Origin: Massilia soli
GTDB taxonomy: Bacteria > Pseudomonadota > Gammaproteobacteria > Burkholderiales > Burkholderiaceae_D
NCBI RefSeq assembly: GCF_016809835.1
Contig: NZ_JAFBIL020000002.1
Coordinates: 124,001 to 188,000, forward strand
Reading direction: 5' to 3'
Length of the DNA: 64,000 nucleotides
Shown here: positions 1 through 8,688 of the stretch, piece after piece
Layout of the letters: the number at the start of each line of letters is the position of its first letter
How positions within the stretch are numbered: position 1 is the first letter of the stretch
The notes under the pieces: model-generated
What the model saw: only the letters and a program-made list of their open reading frames with translations
What the model was told of the DNA's origin: nothing
Database searches by the model: none
Made by a program: the position numbers and the translations under genes

Positions 1-654
1 GGTGGCGATCGCGCCAGGGTTGAGCGCGTTGGCGACAATGCCCTCCGCCTTCCAGCGCCGTGTTGCTTCCACCGCCAGCAAGGCGCACGCGGTCTTCGAC
101 TGCCCATAAGCGAGAAACGGATCATATGGGATGAAGTCAAAATGAAGATCATCGAAGAACACTGGCGCGAACAGGTTGCCGCTGGAACTGACTGAGACGA
201 CCCGTGCACCGTCGGCGGCGGCAAGCGCAGGATGCAGCCCGACAGTCAGCGCAAAATGGCCGACAAAGTTGGTGGCGAACTGCATCTCCCATCCTTCCCG
301 CGTTAGTTCAAGGGTCGGCAGTGCCATGATGCCGCCGTTGTTGATGAGCATGTGCAGCGGTCCCTGCCAGTGGGCCACAAAACTCGTGACCGATCCCTGG
401 TCGCTGAGGTCGATGTGGGCAACTCGGACATTGTTGTGCCGGCCAGCGGCGTTGAGCGCATCGGCGACCTGCTGGCCGGCATCCATATTGCGTACCGCCA
501 GCGTGACTTCGGCGCCAGCCGCAGCCAGCGCACGGGCCGTCTCGATGCCGATGCCCGACGAGCCGCCGGTCACGATGGCGCGCTGGCCAGATAGGTCAAT
601 ATCGCGCAGCACGTCGTGTGCGGTCGAGGCAAAACCGAAAGGGGTAGTGATCAT
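1..654 (-). CDS. Short-chain dehydrogenase/reductase (3' part cut off by window edge)
   Basis: Probable NAD(P)-dependent oxidoreductase of the classical/extended SDR fold, substrate unknown. The first 218 codons are present and the frame runs off the left edge, so the C-terminal part is missing. Visible motifs are the cofactor-binding TGGSSGIG (residues 29-36), INNGG in place of the usual NNAG, and the catalytic YGQSK (YxxxK) near residue 195, so the active site is complete. The start is the ATG complementary to 652-654. The layout of fold and N-terminal extension resembles the retinol-dehydrogenase-like/WW-domain-oxidoreductase-like bacterial SDRs. A LysR regulator starts 146 bp away on the other strand, which suggests that it controls this gene. 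Confidence 0.9.
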   Translation of the reverse strand, partial: MITTPFGFASTAHDVLRDIDLSGQRAIVTGGSSGIGIETARALAAAGAEVTLAVRNMDAGQQVADALNAAGRHNNVRVAHIDLSDQGSVTSFVAHWQGPLHMLINNGGIMALPTLELTREGWEMQFATNFVGHFALTVGLHPALAAADGARVVSVSSSGNLFAPVFFDDLHFDFIPYDPFLAYGQSKTACALLAVEATRRWKAEGIVANALNPGAIAT

Positions 655-799
655 TGGGTGAATTCCATCAGCGGCAGCGTGGTCAACGCCATGTGCGCCA
701 GCATAGGCCCTGCAGTCTGTTGAAGCAATCCGCATAATCAAGGATGGCTTAGTGAAATAAATGGGATAATATTTCCGCCGACAATAACCCAATCCACGG
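655..799. promoter_or_regulatory. Divergent promoter region between SDR and LysR genes
   Basis: 145 bp without a gene between two divergent starts. It is clearly AT-richer than its surroundings near 740-785 (runs such as gtgaaataaatgggataatatt), as expected for promoters and a LysR operator. I could not assign a unique -35/-10 pair or a T-N11-A box with confidence. Confidence 0.45.
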
Positions 800-1693
800 A
801 TGACCACACTTGCCGAGCTCGATGCCGTACTCGCCGTCGCGCGCCTTCGCAGCTTTCGCGCCGCCGCCGATGTGCTGGATGTATCGACCTCCGCCCTGAG
901 CCACACCATTGCGGCGCTGGAAAAGCGCCTGGGCGTGCGCTTGTTCAACCGTACGACGCGCAGCGTCGGGGTCACGGCCGCTGGCGAGGAGTTTGTCGCC
1001 AACATCACGCCCGCGTTGCTCGAGCTGCGCAGGGCATTCGAGATCGCCGGCAGCAGCGGCGGCGCACCGTCGGGAACATTGCGTATCAACACCTCCGCCG
1101 CCGCCGCGGTACGCTGCATGCCATTGTTCACTGAATTCGCCAGGAAATATCCGTCAGTGAAATTGGATGTCGTCACCGAAGGCCGGCTGATCGACATTGT
1201 GGCAAACGGATTTGACGCCGGCATCCGGCTTGCCGAAAGTGTTCCACAGGACATGATCGCAGTGCAAATCGAGCCCGCGCTGCGCTATGTCGTCGTTGCC
1301 AGTCCGGCGTGCCTGGACGCGATCGGACGTCCGGCCACGCCGTCTGATTTGCTGGCGATGCCATGCGTGCGCATGCGCTTGCCCAGTGGGGCAATTTATC
1401 GCTGGGAATTCATGCATAACGGCACGCCAAGCGCGATCGACGCGCATGGCACCTTGACCTTCGATCATCCGGCGCTGATGCGTGAAGCCGCGCTCGAGGG
1501 GCTTGGCCTGGCGTATCTCGCAGAATGGCACGTTGCCGACGCCCTCGCCCAGGGAAGCCTGGAGCAGGTGCTGGGGGCGTGGGCTGTTAGCGTCGACGGG
1601 CTTTGCCTCTATTATCCCGGCCGCCGCCATGTGCCACCTGCGCTGCGCGCGTTGGCCGAGCTGGCGCGTGAGCGCTTCCGTTCGCGCAGCTAA
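800..1693 (+). CDS. LysR-family transcriptional regulator
   Basis: 297-residue protein of normal LysR length. Residues about 1-60 form the winged helix-turn-helix: the segment SFRAAADVLDVSTSALSHTI is typical, followed by the LxxRLGVRLFNRTTR wing. The rest is the periplasmic-binding-protein-like effector domain. The second-half phrases about fixed positions (PSGAIYRWEF, LGLAYLAEW) match the CrgA/AaeR-type subgroup that often sits divergent from an SDR or other oxidoreductase gene. It is divergent from the SDR at the left edge (146-bp shared promoter region), the likely target. Effector unknown. Confidence 0.93.
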   Translation: MTTLAELDAVLAVARLRSFRAAADVLDVSTSALSHTIAALEKRLGVRLFNRTTRSVGVTAAGEEFVANITPALLELRRAFEIAGSSGGAPSGTLRINTSAAAAVRCMPLFTEFARKYPSVKLDVVTEGRLIDIVANGFDAGIRLAESVPQDMIAVQIEPALRYVVVASPACLDAIGRPATPSDLLAMPCVRMRLPSGAIYRWEFMHNGTPSAIDAHGTLTFDHPALMREAALEGLGLAYLAEWHVADALAQGSLEQVLGAWAVSVDGLCLYYPGRRHVPPALRALAELARERFRSRS

Positions 1694-1704
1694 CGGGCCC
1701 GCAG

Positions 1705-1732
1705 CAAAAAAAAGGCCACCCGAAGGTGGCCT
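1705..1732 (-). terminator. Rho-independent terminator of the sialidase/membrane-protein operon
   Basis: Stem AGGCCACC (1713-1720), tetraloop CGAA, GGTGGCCT (1725-1732). Read on the minus strand it is followed by eight T residues. It lies 13 bp beyond the stop of the 271-residue membrane protein. The hairpin also faces the end of the LysR gene. Confidence 0.85.
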
Positions 1733-1744
1733 GCGATGCGCTGA

Positions 1745-2560
1745 TCAAGCAGCCGGCGCGCCCACCGCGCCAGCCCCTGCGCTCAGCAGCCAGGACAGCA
1801 TCAGCAGGAACAGCACCACTATCACGAACAGCGTCGACACGCGGCGCGCGTCGGCGGCGTTCTCGAACACCGGCGGCTTGCCGTACGCAACGCCAATGAA
1901 ATAGGCCGTGAACACGGTCGCGAGGTAATGCACAGCGCCGAACATTTCGCCCAATTCGCCCTTGCGCGGGTGCTCGATCAGCAGGTGCGAGAGGATCACC
2001 AGCACCAGGTACGCAACGGCAGCGCGCAGCGGCGGCAGGTACAGGCCCATCGACTCGACCCAGGTCTTCACAGCCGGACGCGAACGCGCCAGCAGCGGCA
2101 GGATCAGGTTGTGCGTGATGCCGACAATGAAGATCAGCTTCAGCAGTACCGTCTTGTGCAGGCTGGCGCTGCCGAGCGCGAGGTTGTGCAGGTTGGTCTC
2201 GGCCTGACGGTTATTCTGCAGGAAAAATTCTGGCGATTGCACATTCAAGATGCGCTGGAACCAGCTGATTTCTTCGAGCGCGGCCAGCGCCGTCAGCGCG
2301 CTCAGGCCAACCAGCGCGAGCAGCTCGAGGCTGATGCGCGGTGCGCGCTTCCAGCGTTCGCTGGCAACGAAACCAAGCATCGCGGAAAGCACGGCGAAGC
2401 ACAGGAACTGCATCCATTCGACGATGCCGTCTTCGCCCAGCAGGCGCCACAGCCGGGTCGGGTCCGGGCCGGACCATGCCACTGCGAGTGCCAGGATGAA
2501 TGCATTGACCGCGATACCTGCGGCGATCACCGGATGCGAATACCATTTGCTAGTTGCCAC
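1745..2560 (-). CDS. Polytopic membrane protein of unknown function
   Basis: 271 residues with about six to seven hydrophobic segments. The cytoplasmic/loop region near residues 90-125 has the motif EEISWFQRIL, then NRQAETNLHN, a combination I associate with an uncharacterised family of bacterial membrane proteins; function unknown. The start is a GTG preceded by GGGAG eight bases upstream, 15 bp after the previous gene on this strand. It is the last gene of a three-gene operon that begins with a sialidase-like protein, and it ends at a strong terminator. Confidence 0.85.
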   Translation of the reverse strand: MATSKWYSHPVIAAGIAVNAFILALAVAWSGPDPTRLWRLLGEDGIVEWMQFLCFAVLSAMLGFVASERWKRAPRISLELLALVGLSALTALAALEEISWFQRILNVQSPEFFLQNNRQAETNLHNLALGSASLHKTVLLKLIFIVGITHNLILPLLARSRPAVKTWVESMGLYLPPLRAAVAYLVLVILSHLLIEHPRKGELGEMFGAVHYLATVFTAYFIGVAYGKPPVFENAADARRVSTLFVIVVLFLLMLSWLLSAGAGAVGAPAA

Positions 2561-2575
2561 TACCCTTACTCCCTT

Positions 2576-3250
2576 TTATTGAAAACGTTCGGTGCCGGCC
2601 GCTGCGGCGGGGGCGATGCGCGGCTGCGTGCCGCGTACTTTTCGTGCAATCCACAGCACCCCCCTGATGCCCAGCGAGCCGACCGCCCAGCCCCACAGCA
2701 GCGGGTCGAGCAGCGCGTCCCATGGGTTGCCGGTGGGTAGGCGAAGAACCGAGAACAGGGCCAGCGCGCCAACGGCGACCAGCGCATGCGGCCGGGCCCG
2801 GCCCAGCACCGCCGCCAGCGCGCAGCCAGCGATCGCCGCCAGCGCCACCAGCGGTGCTGCGAAGGGGCCGAAACCCCAGTAATACATTCCCAGCGATAGC
2901 AGGCCAATCGCGTCCAGGTACAGCGCGGTGCCAGTGATCGCAATGACCGCGGCAAGGCCGGCCGGCATCGGCGTCACATCGCCGGCACCGGGCCATGCCC
3001 TGGACAGCGTCAGCAGGCACAGGCCAAGCAACACGCCGCTTGGCCACTGGAACGCCAGAACCAGCCAGTACGCGGGCGAGGCCTCGTTCGGCAGCGCCAT
3101 CACCAGGCAGGCCATTGCCAGCAATCCCAAGACGACCCGGCGCGATTGGCGCAACGCAGGCGGCAACAGCAGCGCCACGGTCGTCGCCAGCACGATGCTC
3201 CAGCTCAGGCGGCCATACAGGAATTGCCAGTCGAGTGCAGGCAAGTCCAT
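2576..3250 (-). CDS. Polytopic membrane protein of unknown function
   Basis: 224 residues, mostly hydrophobic, with about six predicted membrane spans (for example residues 13-28, 37-50, 60-80, 95-115, 120-150, 155-168) and a basic C-terminal tail. I do not recognise the family. Its ATG overlaps the stop of the upstream sialidase-like gene (TAATG), so the two are translationally coupled. The next gene starts 15 bp downstream. Co-transcription with an exported sugar-hydrolase-like protein suggests a role at the cell envelope, but this is only context. Confidence 0.85.
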   Translation of the reverse strand: MDLPALDWQFLYGRLSWSIVLATTVALLLPPALRQSRRVVLGLLAMACLVMALPNEASPAYWLVLAFQWPSGVLLGLCLLTLSRAWPGAGDVTPMPAGLAAVIAITGTALYLDAIGLLSLGMYYWGFGPFAAPLVALAAIAGCALAAVLGRARPHALVAVGALALFSVLRLPTGNPWDALLDPLLWGWAVGSLGIRGVLWIARKVRGTQPRIAPAAAAGTERFQ

Positions 3251-4440
3251 TACAGAACCTCCCCGAATGCGAGGTCGAGAACGTGGTGCGCAATCGCTTC
3301 GCGGCGCGAGGTGTAGGTAATGTGCAATTGCTTGCCGATCTGACGTAAGTCGGGATAGGAAAACTCTTCGCCGGCCTTGCCGTGCGCCACGTCCATCACG
3401 TGCGTCCAGGTGTGGGTGTCTTTCACGATCGACAGCCGCAGCATGTTGCGCGACGATCCGCCGGGAATCACATGGTTATGCAGCACCACGATGCTGCCGT
3501 TGCTCAGTCGTAAAGCGCTGAGCGAGGTGCTGTGGTTGGGCAGGTTCAGCGCTGGCTTGTCCGACCAGCTGACGCCGCCATCGCGGCTGTGCGCATACTG
3601 CACGCGCTGCTCGTCGCTGGCGTCGCGCATCCATGCGTGGAATTCGTTGTTCGACACCGGGACGATGGTTGGCTGCAAGGCGGTCGTGCGCGAGCCGATG
3701 CGCGAGAGCCAGTTCGGGTCGCCATGCATGTCGAAAGCCAGCATGATCGGGTACTTGATGCCGAGTTCAAAGTAAAGCGGCAGGCCCCAGCCGCCATTGG
3801 CCAGGCGCACCGGCGCGGTGCGCACCAGCACGCTGGTGTTGAACAGCGGCGACATCGGCAGCAGGCGCTTGACGGTGAAGCTGTTGCCGGAGTCGGACGA
3901 TACCAGCTGCACCACGCGCGCCGCGGCCCAGCCGCCAAGTCCGGTTGCGACGACAAATAAATTGATTTTCCCGTCAGCCGAGGTCCAGGCAACCGGGTTG
4001 CCGATGCGCCGCACGCCGAAGCCAAGCGCCTGGCCGAGCGAGGCGCGGCTGGCCACCACCCACGGCTGGCCCCATTGCCCATCGGCCCAGCGTGATGCGT
4101 ATACCTTGACGTCGGGGCCGCTCTCGCGGCTGCCGGCCCACCAGAAAGCGACCATGCGGTCACCCGACAGCGGCGCCATCGCGCTTGCATGGGCAGACGG
4201 CACGTTCTCCGGCATCGGAATCAGGGAGGAGGAATGGGCCGTGATGCGCACGCCCGCGGGATCGGAAAGTTGACTCAGGGCAGGGGAGCGGTATTCACTG
4301 ACGTCGCGCGTCCAGCGCTTGAGTTCGGCGCCGAACGCCGCCAGCACGATCGCGATGCAGGCGGCCGCCAGCATGCGGCGGCGCCGGACCCGGCGGATAT
4401 TGGCGACGTGTGGGGGTGCCGAGGGCGACCAGAAACTCAT
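3250..4440 (-). CDS. Sialidase-like (BNR/Asp-box) protein, membrane-anchored or exported
   Basis: 396 residues. An N-terminal hydrophobic segment (about residues 24-40, after RRVRRRR) acts as a membrane anchor or uncleaved signal. The rest is a beta-propeller of the BNR_2/sialidase type: one clear Asp-box SRDGGVSW (SxDxGxxW), a second weaker one SSDSGNSF, and the C-terminal EFSYPDL...ITYTSRRE region typical of this family. The canonical FRIP arginine motif of true neuraminidases is not evident, so real sialidase activity is uncertain. I chose the ATG at 4440, preceded by AAAGGAAAG; an upstream in-frame start at 4491 has no such site. First gene of a three-gene operon with two membrane proteins. 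Confidence 0.85.
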   Translation of the reverse strand: MSFWSPSAPPHVANIRRVRRRRMLAAACIAIVLAAFGAELKRWTRDVSEYRSPALSQLSDPAGVRITAHSSSLIPMPENVPSAHASAMAPLSGDRMVAFWWAGSRESGPDVKVYASRWADGQWGQPWVVASRASLGQALGFGVRRIGNPVAWTSADGKINLFVVATGLGGWAAARVVQLVSSDSGNSFTVKRLLPMSPLFNTSVLVRTAPVRLANGGWGLPLYFELGIKYPIMLAFDMHGDPNWLSRIGSRTTALQPTIVPVSNNEFHAWMRDASDEQRVQYAHSRDGGVSWSDKPALNLPNHSTSLSALRLSNGSIVVLHNHVIPGGSSRNMLRLSIVKDTHTWTHVMDVAHGKAGEEFSYPDLRQIGKQLHITYTSRREAIAHHVLDLAFGEVL

Positions 4441-4621
4441 CCCGCTTTCCTTTAATGACGGAGTTTGCGCTAGGACTTTTCCTAACCGCAAGGGGCATAT
4501 CCTACAACAATAAAGGAGGGCTTGCCGGAAACGATTACCGTTGGCAAAGGGAGGTCTGGCGGGGAAACTGGCGTCGGCGCGAGGCCGGCGTGGTCAGCTT
4601 GTCAAGAGCGGAAGGGTAGAG

Positions 4622-4642
4622 CCGCCGTGCGTGGCACGGCGG
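4622..4642 (-). terminator. GC-rich hairpin after the paoABC-type operon
   Basis: Perfect 9-bp stem CCGCCGTGC / GCACGGCGG with a 3-base loop, 22 bp past the stop of the molybdenum subunit gene. No U-run follows on the minus strand, so termination may be Rho-assisted. The rest of 4441-4664 shows nothing further. Confidence 0.4.
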
Positions 4643-4664
4643 TGTTATCAGAACAACAGTCGGG

Positions 4665-6863
4665 TCAGATATATTCCGGCATCTTGGGCAACAGCTTGTC
4701 CAAGGTGATCGGATATTCGCGCACCCGCACGCCGGTGGCGTTGTAAATCGCGTTGGCAATCGCCGCTGCCACGCCGCAAATGCCCAGCTCGCCAACACCC
4801 TTGGCCTTCATCGGCGACGACATCGGGTCGGTCTCGTCGAGGAAGATCACCTCCTGGTGCGGAATATCGGCGTGCACCGGCACTTCGTAACCGGCCAGGT
4901 CATGGTTGACGAAGAAGCCGCCGCGCTTGTCGACCACGAGTTCCTCCATCAAGGCGGCGCCGGCGCCCATCGTCATCGCGCCGATGACCTGGCTGCGCGC
5001 CGATTTGGGGTTCAGGATGCGGCCGGCCGCGCACACGGCCAGCATGCGCCGGATCCGCGTTTCGCCGGTGGCCATGTCAACGCCGACTTCGACAAAGTGC
5101 GCGCCAAACGTCGATTGCTGGAACTTCTTGTCGAGGTCGCCATATTCCATTGTGTCTTCGGCAACCATGTCAGCGTCGGCCGCGGCTTGTCCAAGCGGAA
5201 CGGAGCGTCCGCCCGAGCGTACCGTGCTGTCGGTGAACTCGACGTCGGCCGGATTGAGCGCCAGTTTCTGGGCCACCGCCTCGCGCAGCTTGACGCAGGC
5301 CGCGTAGACGCCAGCGGTGGAACTGTTGGCGCCCCATTGTCCGCCCGAACCGGCCGACACGGGGAAGGCCGAATCGCCGAGGCGCACGACCACTTTGTCG
5401 ATCGGCACGCCCATCATCTCGGCGGCGGTTTGCGCGATGATGGTGTAGCTGCCGGTGCCGATGTCCGTCATGTCGGTCTCGACCGTCACGACCCCATTGC
5501 GGTCGAGGCGCACCCGCGCCGCCGACTTCATGACCAGGTTGTTACGGAACGCCGACGCCACGCCCATGCCGACCAGCCACTGGCCGTCGCGGTGCATGCC
5601 GGGCTGGGCCTTGCGCGCATTCCAGCCGAAACGCTCGGCGCCGATGCGCATGCAGTCGATCAGGCGGCGCTGCGAGAAGCGGCGGTCGGGATGCTCCGGG
5701 TCGACCTTGGTGTCGTTAAGGATGCGGAACGTGACCGGGTCGATTTTCAGTTTTTCGGCCATCTCGTCCATGGCGATTTCCAGCGCCATCAGGCCAGGGG
5801 CTTCGCCCGGTGCGCGCATGGCATTGCCTTCGGGCAGATCGAGCACGGCCAGGCGGGTCGTCGTCATGCGCCCGGCGCCGGCGTACAGCAGCCGGGTTTG
5901 CATGACGGCGGTCTCTGGCTGGCCGCCCGGCAAATCGCCCGACCACGACTCATGGCCCATCGCGGTGATCTTGCCGTCGCGCGTGGCGCCGATGCGGATG
6001 CGCTGGATCGTCGCGGGGCGGTGGGTGGTGTTATTGAATATCAACGGGCGTGGCAGCGCGACCTTGACGGCGCGCTTTGCCGCGCGCGCGCCGAGCGAGG
6101 CCAGCAACGCCTCGGAGCGCAGGAACAGCTTGCCGCCGAAACCGCCGCCGATGAATGGCGACACCAGCCGGACATTTTCCTTTGGCATGCCCAGCGTCTT
6201 CGCCAGGTCGCCCTTGCTCCAGTCGATCATCTGGTTCGAGGTCCAGACGGTCAGCTTGTCGCCTTCCCATGACGCGATCGAGGCATGCGGCTCCATCATG
6301 GCATGGCTCTGGTCGGGCGTGGTGTAGTTGGCGTCGAGCTTGACCGGCGAGCCAGCGTAGGCGCCGGCGAAGTCGCCTGCCTTGCTGTCGGCATCCTTGG
6401 TTTTTGGCTTGGTCGCGGACGATTTTGCCTTGGCAAGATCGAAGGCGCCCTTTTCCTTGGTGTATTTCACCCGGATCAGCTTGGAGGCGGCGCGCGCCTG
6501 TTCGAACGTTTCCGCCACCACCAGCGCAATGGCCTGGTGATAGTGCTGGATCTCAGGTCCGCCCAGTAATTTCGCCGTGTTGAAATTGCCTTTGCCGAGC
6601 TTGCCCGCGGTGGCGGCGGTGACGATGGTGATGACGCCGGGCGCGCGCTTCGCCTCGTCGATGTTCATCGCGCTGATGCGGCCCTTGGCAATTGCCGAGC
6701 CCAGCACGTAGCCATGCGCCGCGTTCGGCGCGGCCTGGTGCTGTTCATGCGCGTACGGCGCCGAGCCGCTGACCTTCAACGGGCCATCGACGCGGTCGAG
6801 CGGGCGGCCGACAACCTTTAGCTGGTCGATCGGATTGGTGGTCGCAGGAGTGGTGAATTTCAT
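4665..6863 (-). CDS. paoC: Aldehyde oxidase/xanthine dehydrogenase-family molybdenum subunit (PaoC type)
   Basis: 732 residues, the large catalytic subunit of a heterotrimeric molybdenum hydroxylase, binding the molybdopterin cytosine dinucleotide cofactor. Typical signatures: N-terminal aldehyde-oxidase domain starting PLDRVDGPLKVSG, cofactor loop SPFIGGGFGGK (about residue 240), RAPGEAPG (about residue 348), and the C-terminal GVGELGICG loop (about residue 688) carrying the catalytic Glu. The likely reaction is oxidation of aldehydes (often aromatic) to acids in the periplasm, electrons passing through PaoB and PaoA. Third gene of the operon, 4 bp after paoB. No separate cofactor-insertion chaperone (PaoD/XdhC family) follows within the window. 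Confidence 0.9.
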   Translation of the reverse strand: MKFTTPATTNPIDQLKVVGRPLDRVDGPLKVSGSAPYAHEQHQAAPNAAHGYVLGSAIAKGRISAMNIDEAKRAPGVITIVTAATAGKLGKGNFNTAKLLGGPEIQHYHQAIALVVAETFEQARAASKLIRVKYTKEKGAFDLAKAKSSATKPKTKDADSKAGDFAGAYAGSPVKLDANYTTPDQSHAMMEPHASIASWEGDKLTVWTSNQMIDWSKGDLAKTLGMPKENVRLVSPFIGGGFGGKLFLRSEALLASLGARAAKRAVKVALPRPLIFNNTTHRPATIQRIRIGATRDGKITAMGHESWSGDLPGGQPETAVMQTRLLYAGAGRMTTTRLAVLDLPEGNAMRAPGEAPGLMALEIAMDEMAEKLKIDPVTFRILNDTKVDPEHPDRRFSQRRLIDCMRIGAERFGWNARKAQPGMHRDGQWLVGMGVASAFRNNLVMKSAARVRLDRNGVVTVETDMTDIGTGSYTIIAQTAAEMMGVPIDKVVVRLGDSAFPVSAGSGGQWGANSSTAGVYAACVKLREAVAQKLALNPADVEFTDSTVRSGGRSVPLGQAAADADMVAEDTMEYGDLDKKFQQSTFGAHFVEVGVDMATGETRIRRMLAVCAAGRILNPKSARSQVIGAMTMGAGAALMEELVVDKRGGFFVNHDLAGYEVPVHADIPHQEVIFLDETDPMSSPMKAKGVGELGICGVAAAIANAIYNATGVRVREYPITLDKLLPKMPEYI

Positions 6864-6867
6864 GACG

Positions 6868-7821
6868 TCAGCCTTTCTTCGCTTGCGCCATCACTGCGGC
6901 GAGGGTGCGCTGGACCAGGGGGACCTTGTACGCGTTGTCGTGGGTTGGCTTGGCGCCGGCGAGCAATTGATCGGCGACGGCTTTGGAGCCCTTCGCCATG
7001 TTCTGCTCGGCCGCTTCGACGCGCCACGGCTTGTGTGCGACGCCGCCGAGTGCAACGCGGCCGGAGCCGTCCGGCTGGATCACGGCTGCCACCGACACCA
7101 GTGCAAACGCGTACGACGAGCGGTCGCGCACCTTGCGGTAGATGTGCGTGCCGCCAAGCGGCCGGGGCAGCTTCACGCTGGTGATCAGTTCGCCAGGTTC
7201 GAGCATGCTGTCGATGTGCGGGGTGTTTCCCGGCAAACGGTGGAAGTCGGCGATCGGGATCACGCGCGTGGCGCCATTTGGCCGGATCGTTTCGACTTCG
7301 GCGTCGAGCAGGCGCATCGCCACCGCCATGTCGCTCGGGTGGGTCGCGATGCAGGCGTTGCTGCTGCCGACGATGGCCAGCGTGCGGCTGAATCCGCCAA
7401 TCGCTGAGCAACCGCTGCCGGGCTGGCGCTTGTTGCATGGCTGGTTGGTGTCGTAGAAATACGGGCAGCGCGTCCGCTGCAGCAGGTTGCCCGCGGTGGT
7501 GGCGACATTGCGCAGCTGGGGCGACGCGCCGGCCAGCAAGGCGCGCGACAGCACGGCGTAGTCGCGGCGCACGCGGGCGTCGGCGGCGAGGTCGGTATTG
7601 CGCACCAGGGCGCCGACGCGCAAGCCGCCTTCTGGCGTCGCTTCGATCTTGTCGAGGCCGAGGCCATTGACGTCGATCAGGTGGCCCGGTGTTTCAATCT
7701 CGAGCTTCATCAGGTCGAGCAGGTTGGTGCCGCCGGCGATGAACCTGGCCCCTGGCGTGCGCGCTGCCGCGGCGGCTGCCTCCGCGGGCGAGGTGGCGCG
7801 CTGGTAAGTGAAGGCCCTCAT
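6868..7821 (-). CDS. paoB: FAD-binding subunit of the molybdenum aldehyde oxidase (PaoB type)
   Basis: 317 residues, FAD-binding medium subunit. The PCMH-type FAD loop appears as [15 protein letters not shown] near residue 40 and [16 protein letters not shown] near residue 108. Four cysteines between about residues 115 and 140 ([19 protein letters not shown], then [11 protein letters not shown]) match the extra [4Fe-4S] cluster known in E. coli PaoB. The start ATG overlaps the stop of the 2Fe-2S gene by 4 bp (ATGA). A longer open frame upstream is an artefact of high GC. Confidence 0.9.
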   Translation of the reverse strand: MRAFTYQRATSPAEAAAAAARTPGARFIAGGTNLLDLMKLEIETPGHLIDVNGLGLDKIEATPEGGLRVGALVRNTDLAADARVRRDYAVLSRALLAGASPQLRNVATTAGNLLQRTRCPYFYDTNQPCNKRQPGSGCSAIGGFSRTLAIVGSSNACIATHPSDMAVAMRLLDAEVETIRPNGATRVIPIADFHRLPGNTPHIDSMLEPGELITSVKLPRPLGGTHIYRKVRDRSSYAFALVSVAAVIQPDGSGRVALGGVAHKPWRVEAAEQNMAKGSKAVADQLLAGAKPTHDNAYKVPLVQRTLAAVMAQAKKG

Positions 7822-8474
7822 GCTGTCCTCCCGGCCACTTCGGTGATCGCGTCCACGATGTTCGAGTAGGCGCCGCAGCGGCAGATGTTGCCGCTCATGC
7901 GCTCGCGAATTTCTTCGGCGGACAGCATCGGGCGCACGTTCAGGTCGGCGCTGACGTGGCTTGGAATGCCTTGCTTGATTTCGCTCAGCACCGACACGGC
8001 GGAGCAGATCTGGCCCGGGGTGCAATAGCCGCACTGGAATCCGTCATGCTTGATGAAGGCCGCCTGCATCGGATGCAGGTTGTCCTTGCTGCCGAGGCCT
8101 TCGATGGTGGTGACGTTTGCGCCATCGTGCATCACCGCCAGCGTCAGGCAGGAATTGATGCGGCGGCCATCGACGATGACGGTGCAGGCGCCGCACTGGC
8201 CGTGGTCGCAGCCTTTCTTGGTGCCGGTCATCTGCAGGTTTTCGCGCAGGGCGTCGAGCAGCGAGGTACGCGTGTCGAGCTCCAGCTGGTGCACCTTGCC
8301 GTTGACGGTCAGCGACACTTTGCCGGGCACTGGCGGCGCGGCGGCGCCGGGAGGTGCTTGCTCGGCACTGGCGACCGATGGCACTGCGGCCGCCGAGACG
8401 GAAAGCGCGCCTGCAATCAGCAGGTCGCGCCGGGTTAGTTTGATGTCACTGATATCGTCCATGTTTGTTCGCAT
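7818..8474 (-). CDS. paoA: Tat-exported 2Fe-2S subunit of the molybdenum aldehyde oxidase (PaoA type)
   Basis: 218 residues. A twin-arginine signal [11 protein letters not shown] (around residues 14-24) followed by a hydrophobic stretch and an Ala-rich cleavage region shows export of the folded complex. The plant-type [2Fe-2S] cluster is [12 protein letters not shown] (about residues 86-97). The second cluster uses CGYCTPGQ (about residue 146) and NICRCGAY (about residue 198). Electrons flow from the molybdenum site through this subunit to FAD. First gene of the operon paoABC. An alternative start is the Met five residues in; both keep the Tat motif. Confidence 0.9.
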   Translation of the reverse strand: MRTNMDDISDIKLTRRDLLIAGALSVSAAAVPSVASAEQAPPGAAAPPVPGKVSLTVNGKVHQLELDTRTSLLDALRENLQMTGTKKGCDHGQCGACTVIVDGRRINSCLTLAVMHDGANVTTIEGLGSKDNLHPMQAAFIKHDGFQCGYCTPGQICSAVSVLSEIKQGIPSHVSADLNVRPMLSAEEIRERMSGNICRCGAYSNIVDAITEVAGRTA

Positions 8475-8688
8475 CCTCTTGGCTGATGGCGTCGCTGCCC
8501 GAATAACATTCTATGTCAATTTTTACAAATGTCTTGTCCGGTACGGCGCATAGTCTCATGAACCGCATTCATGCATGGAGGGCGGGATTGGACGGAAAAC
8601 GCGGGTGTTTCGATGGTGCAAAAATGGCGTATGCGGCACGCTCATCAGTGGGACGGGGAAAGCGGCGCATCGCCGCAAATCGAACACG

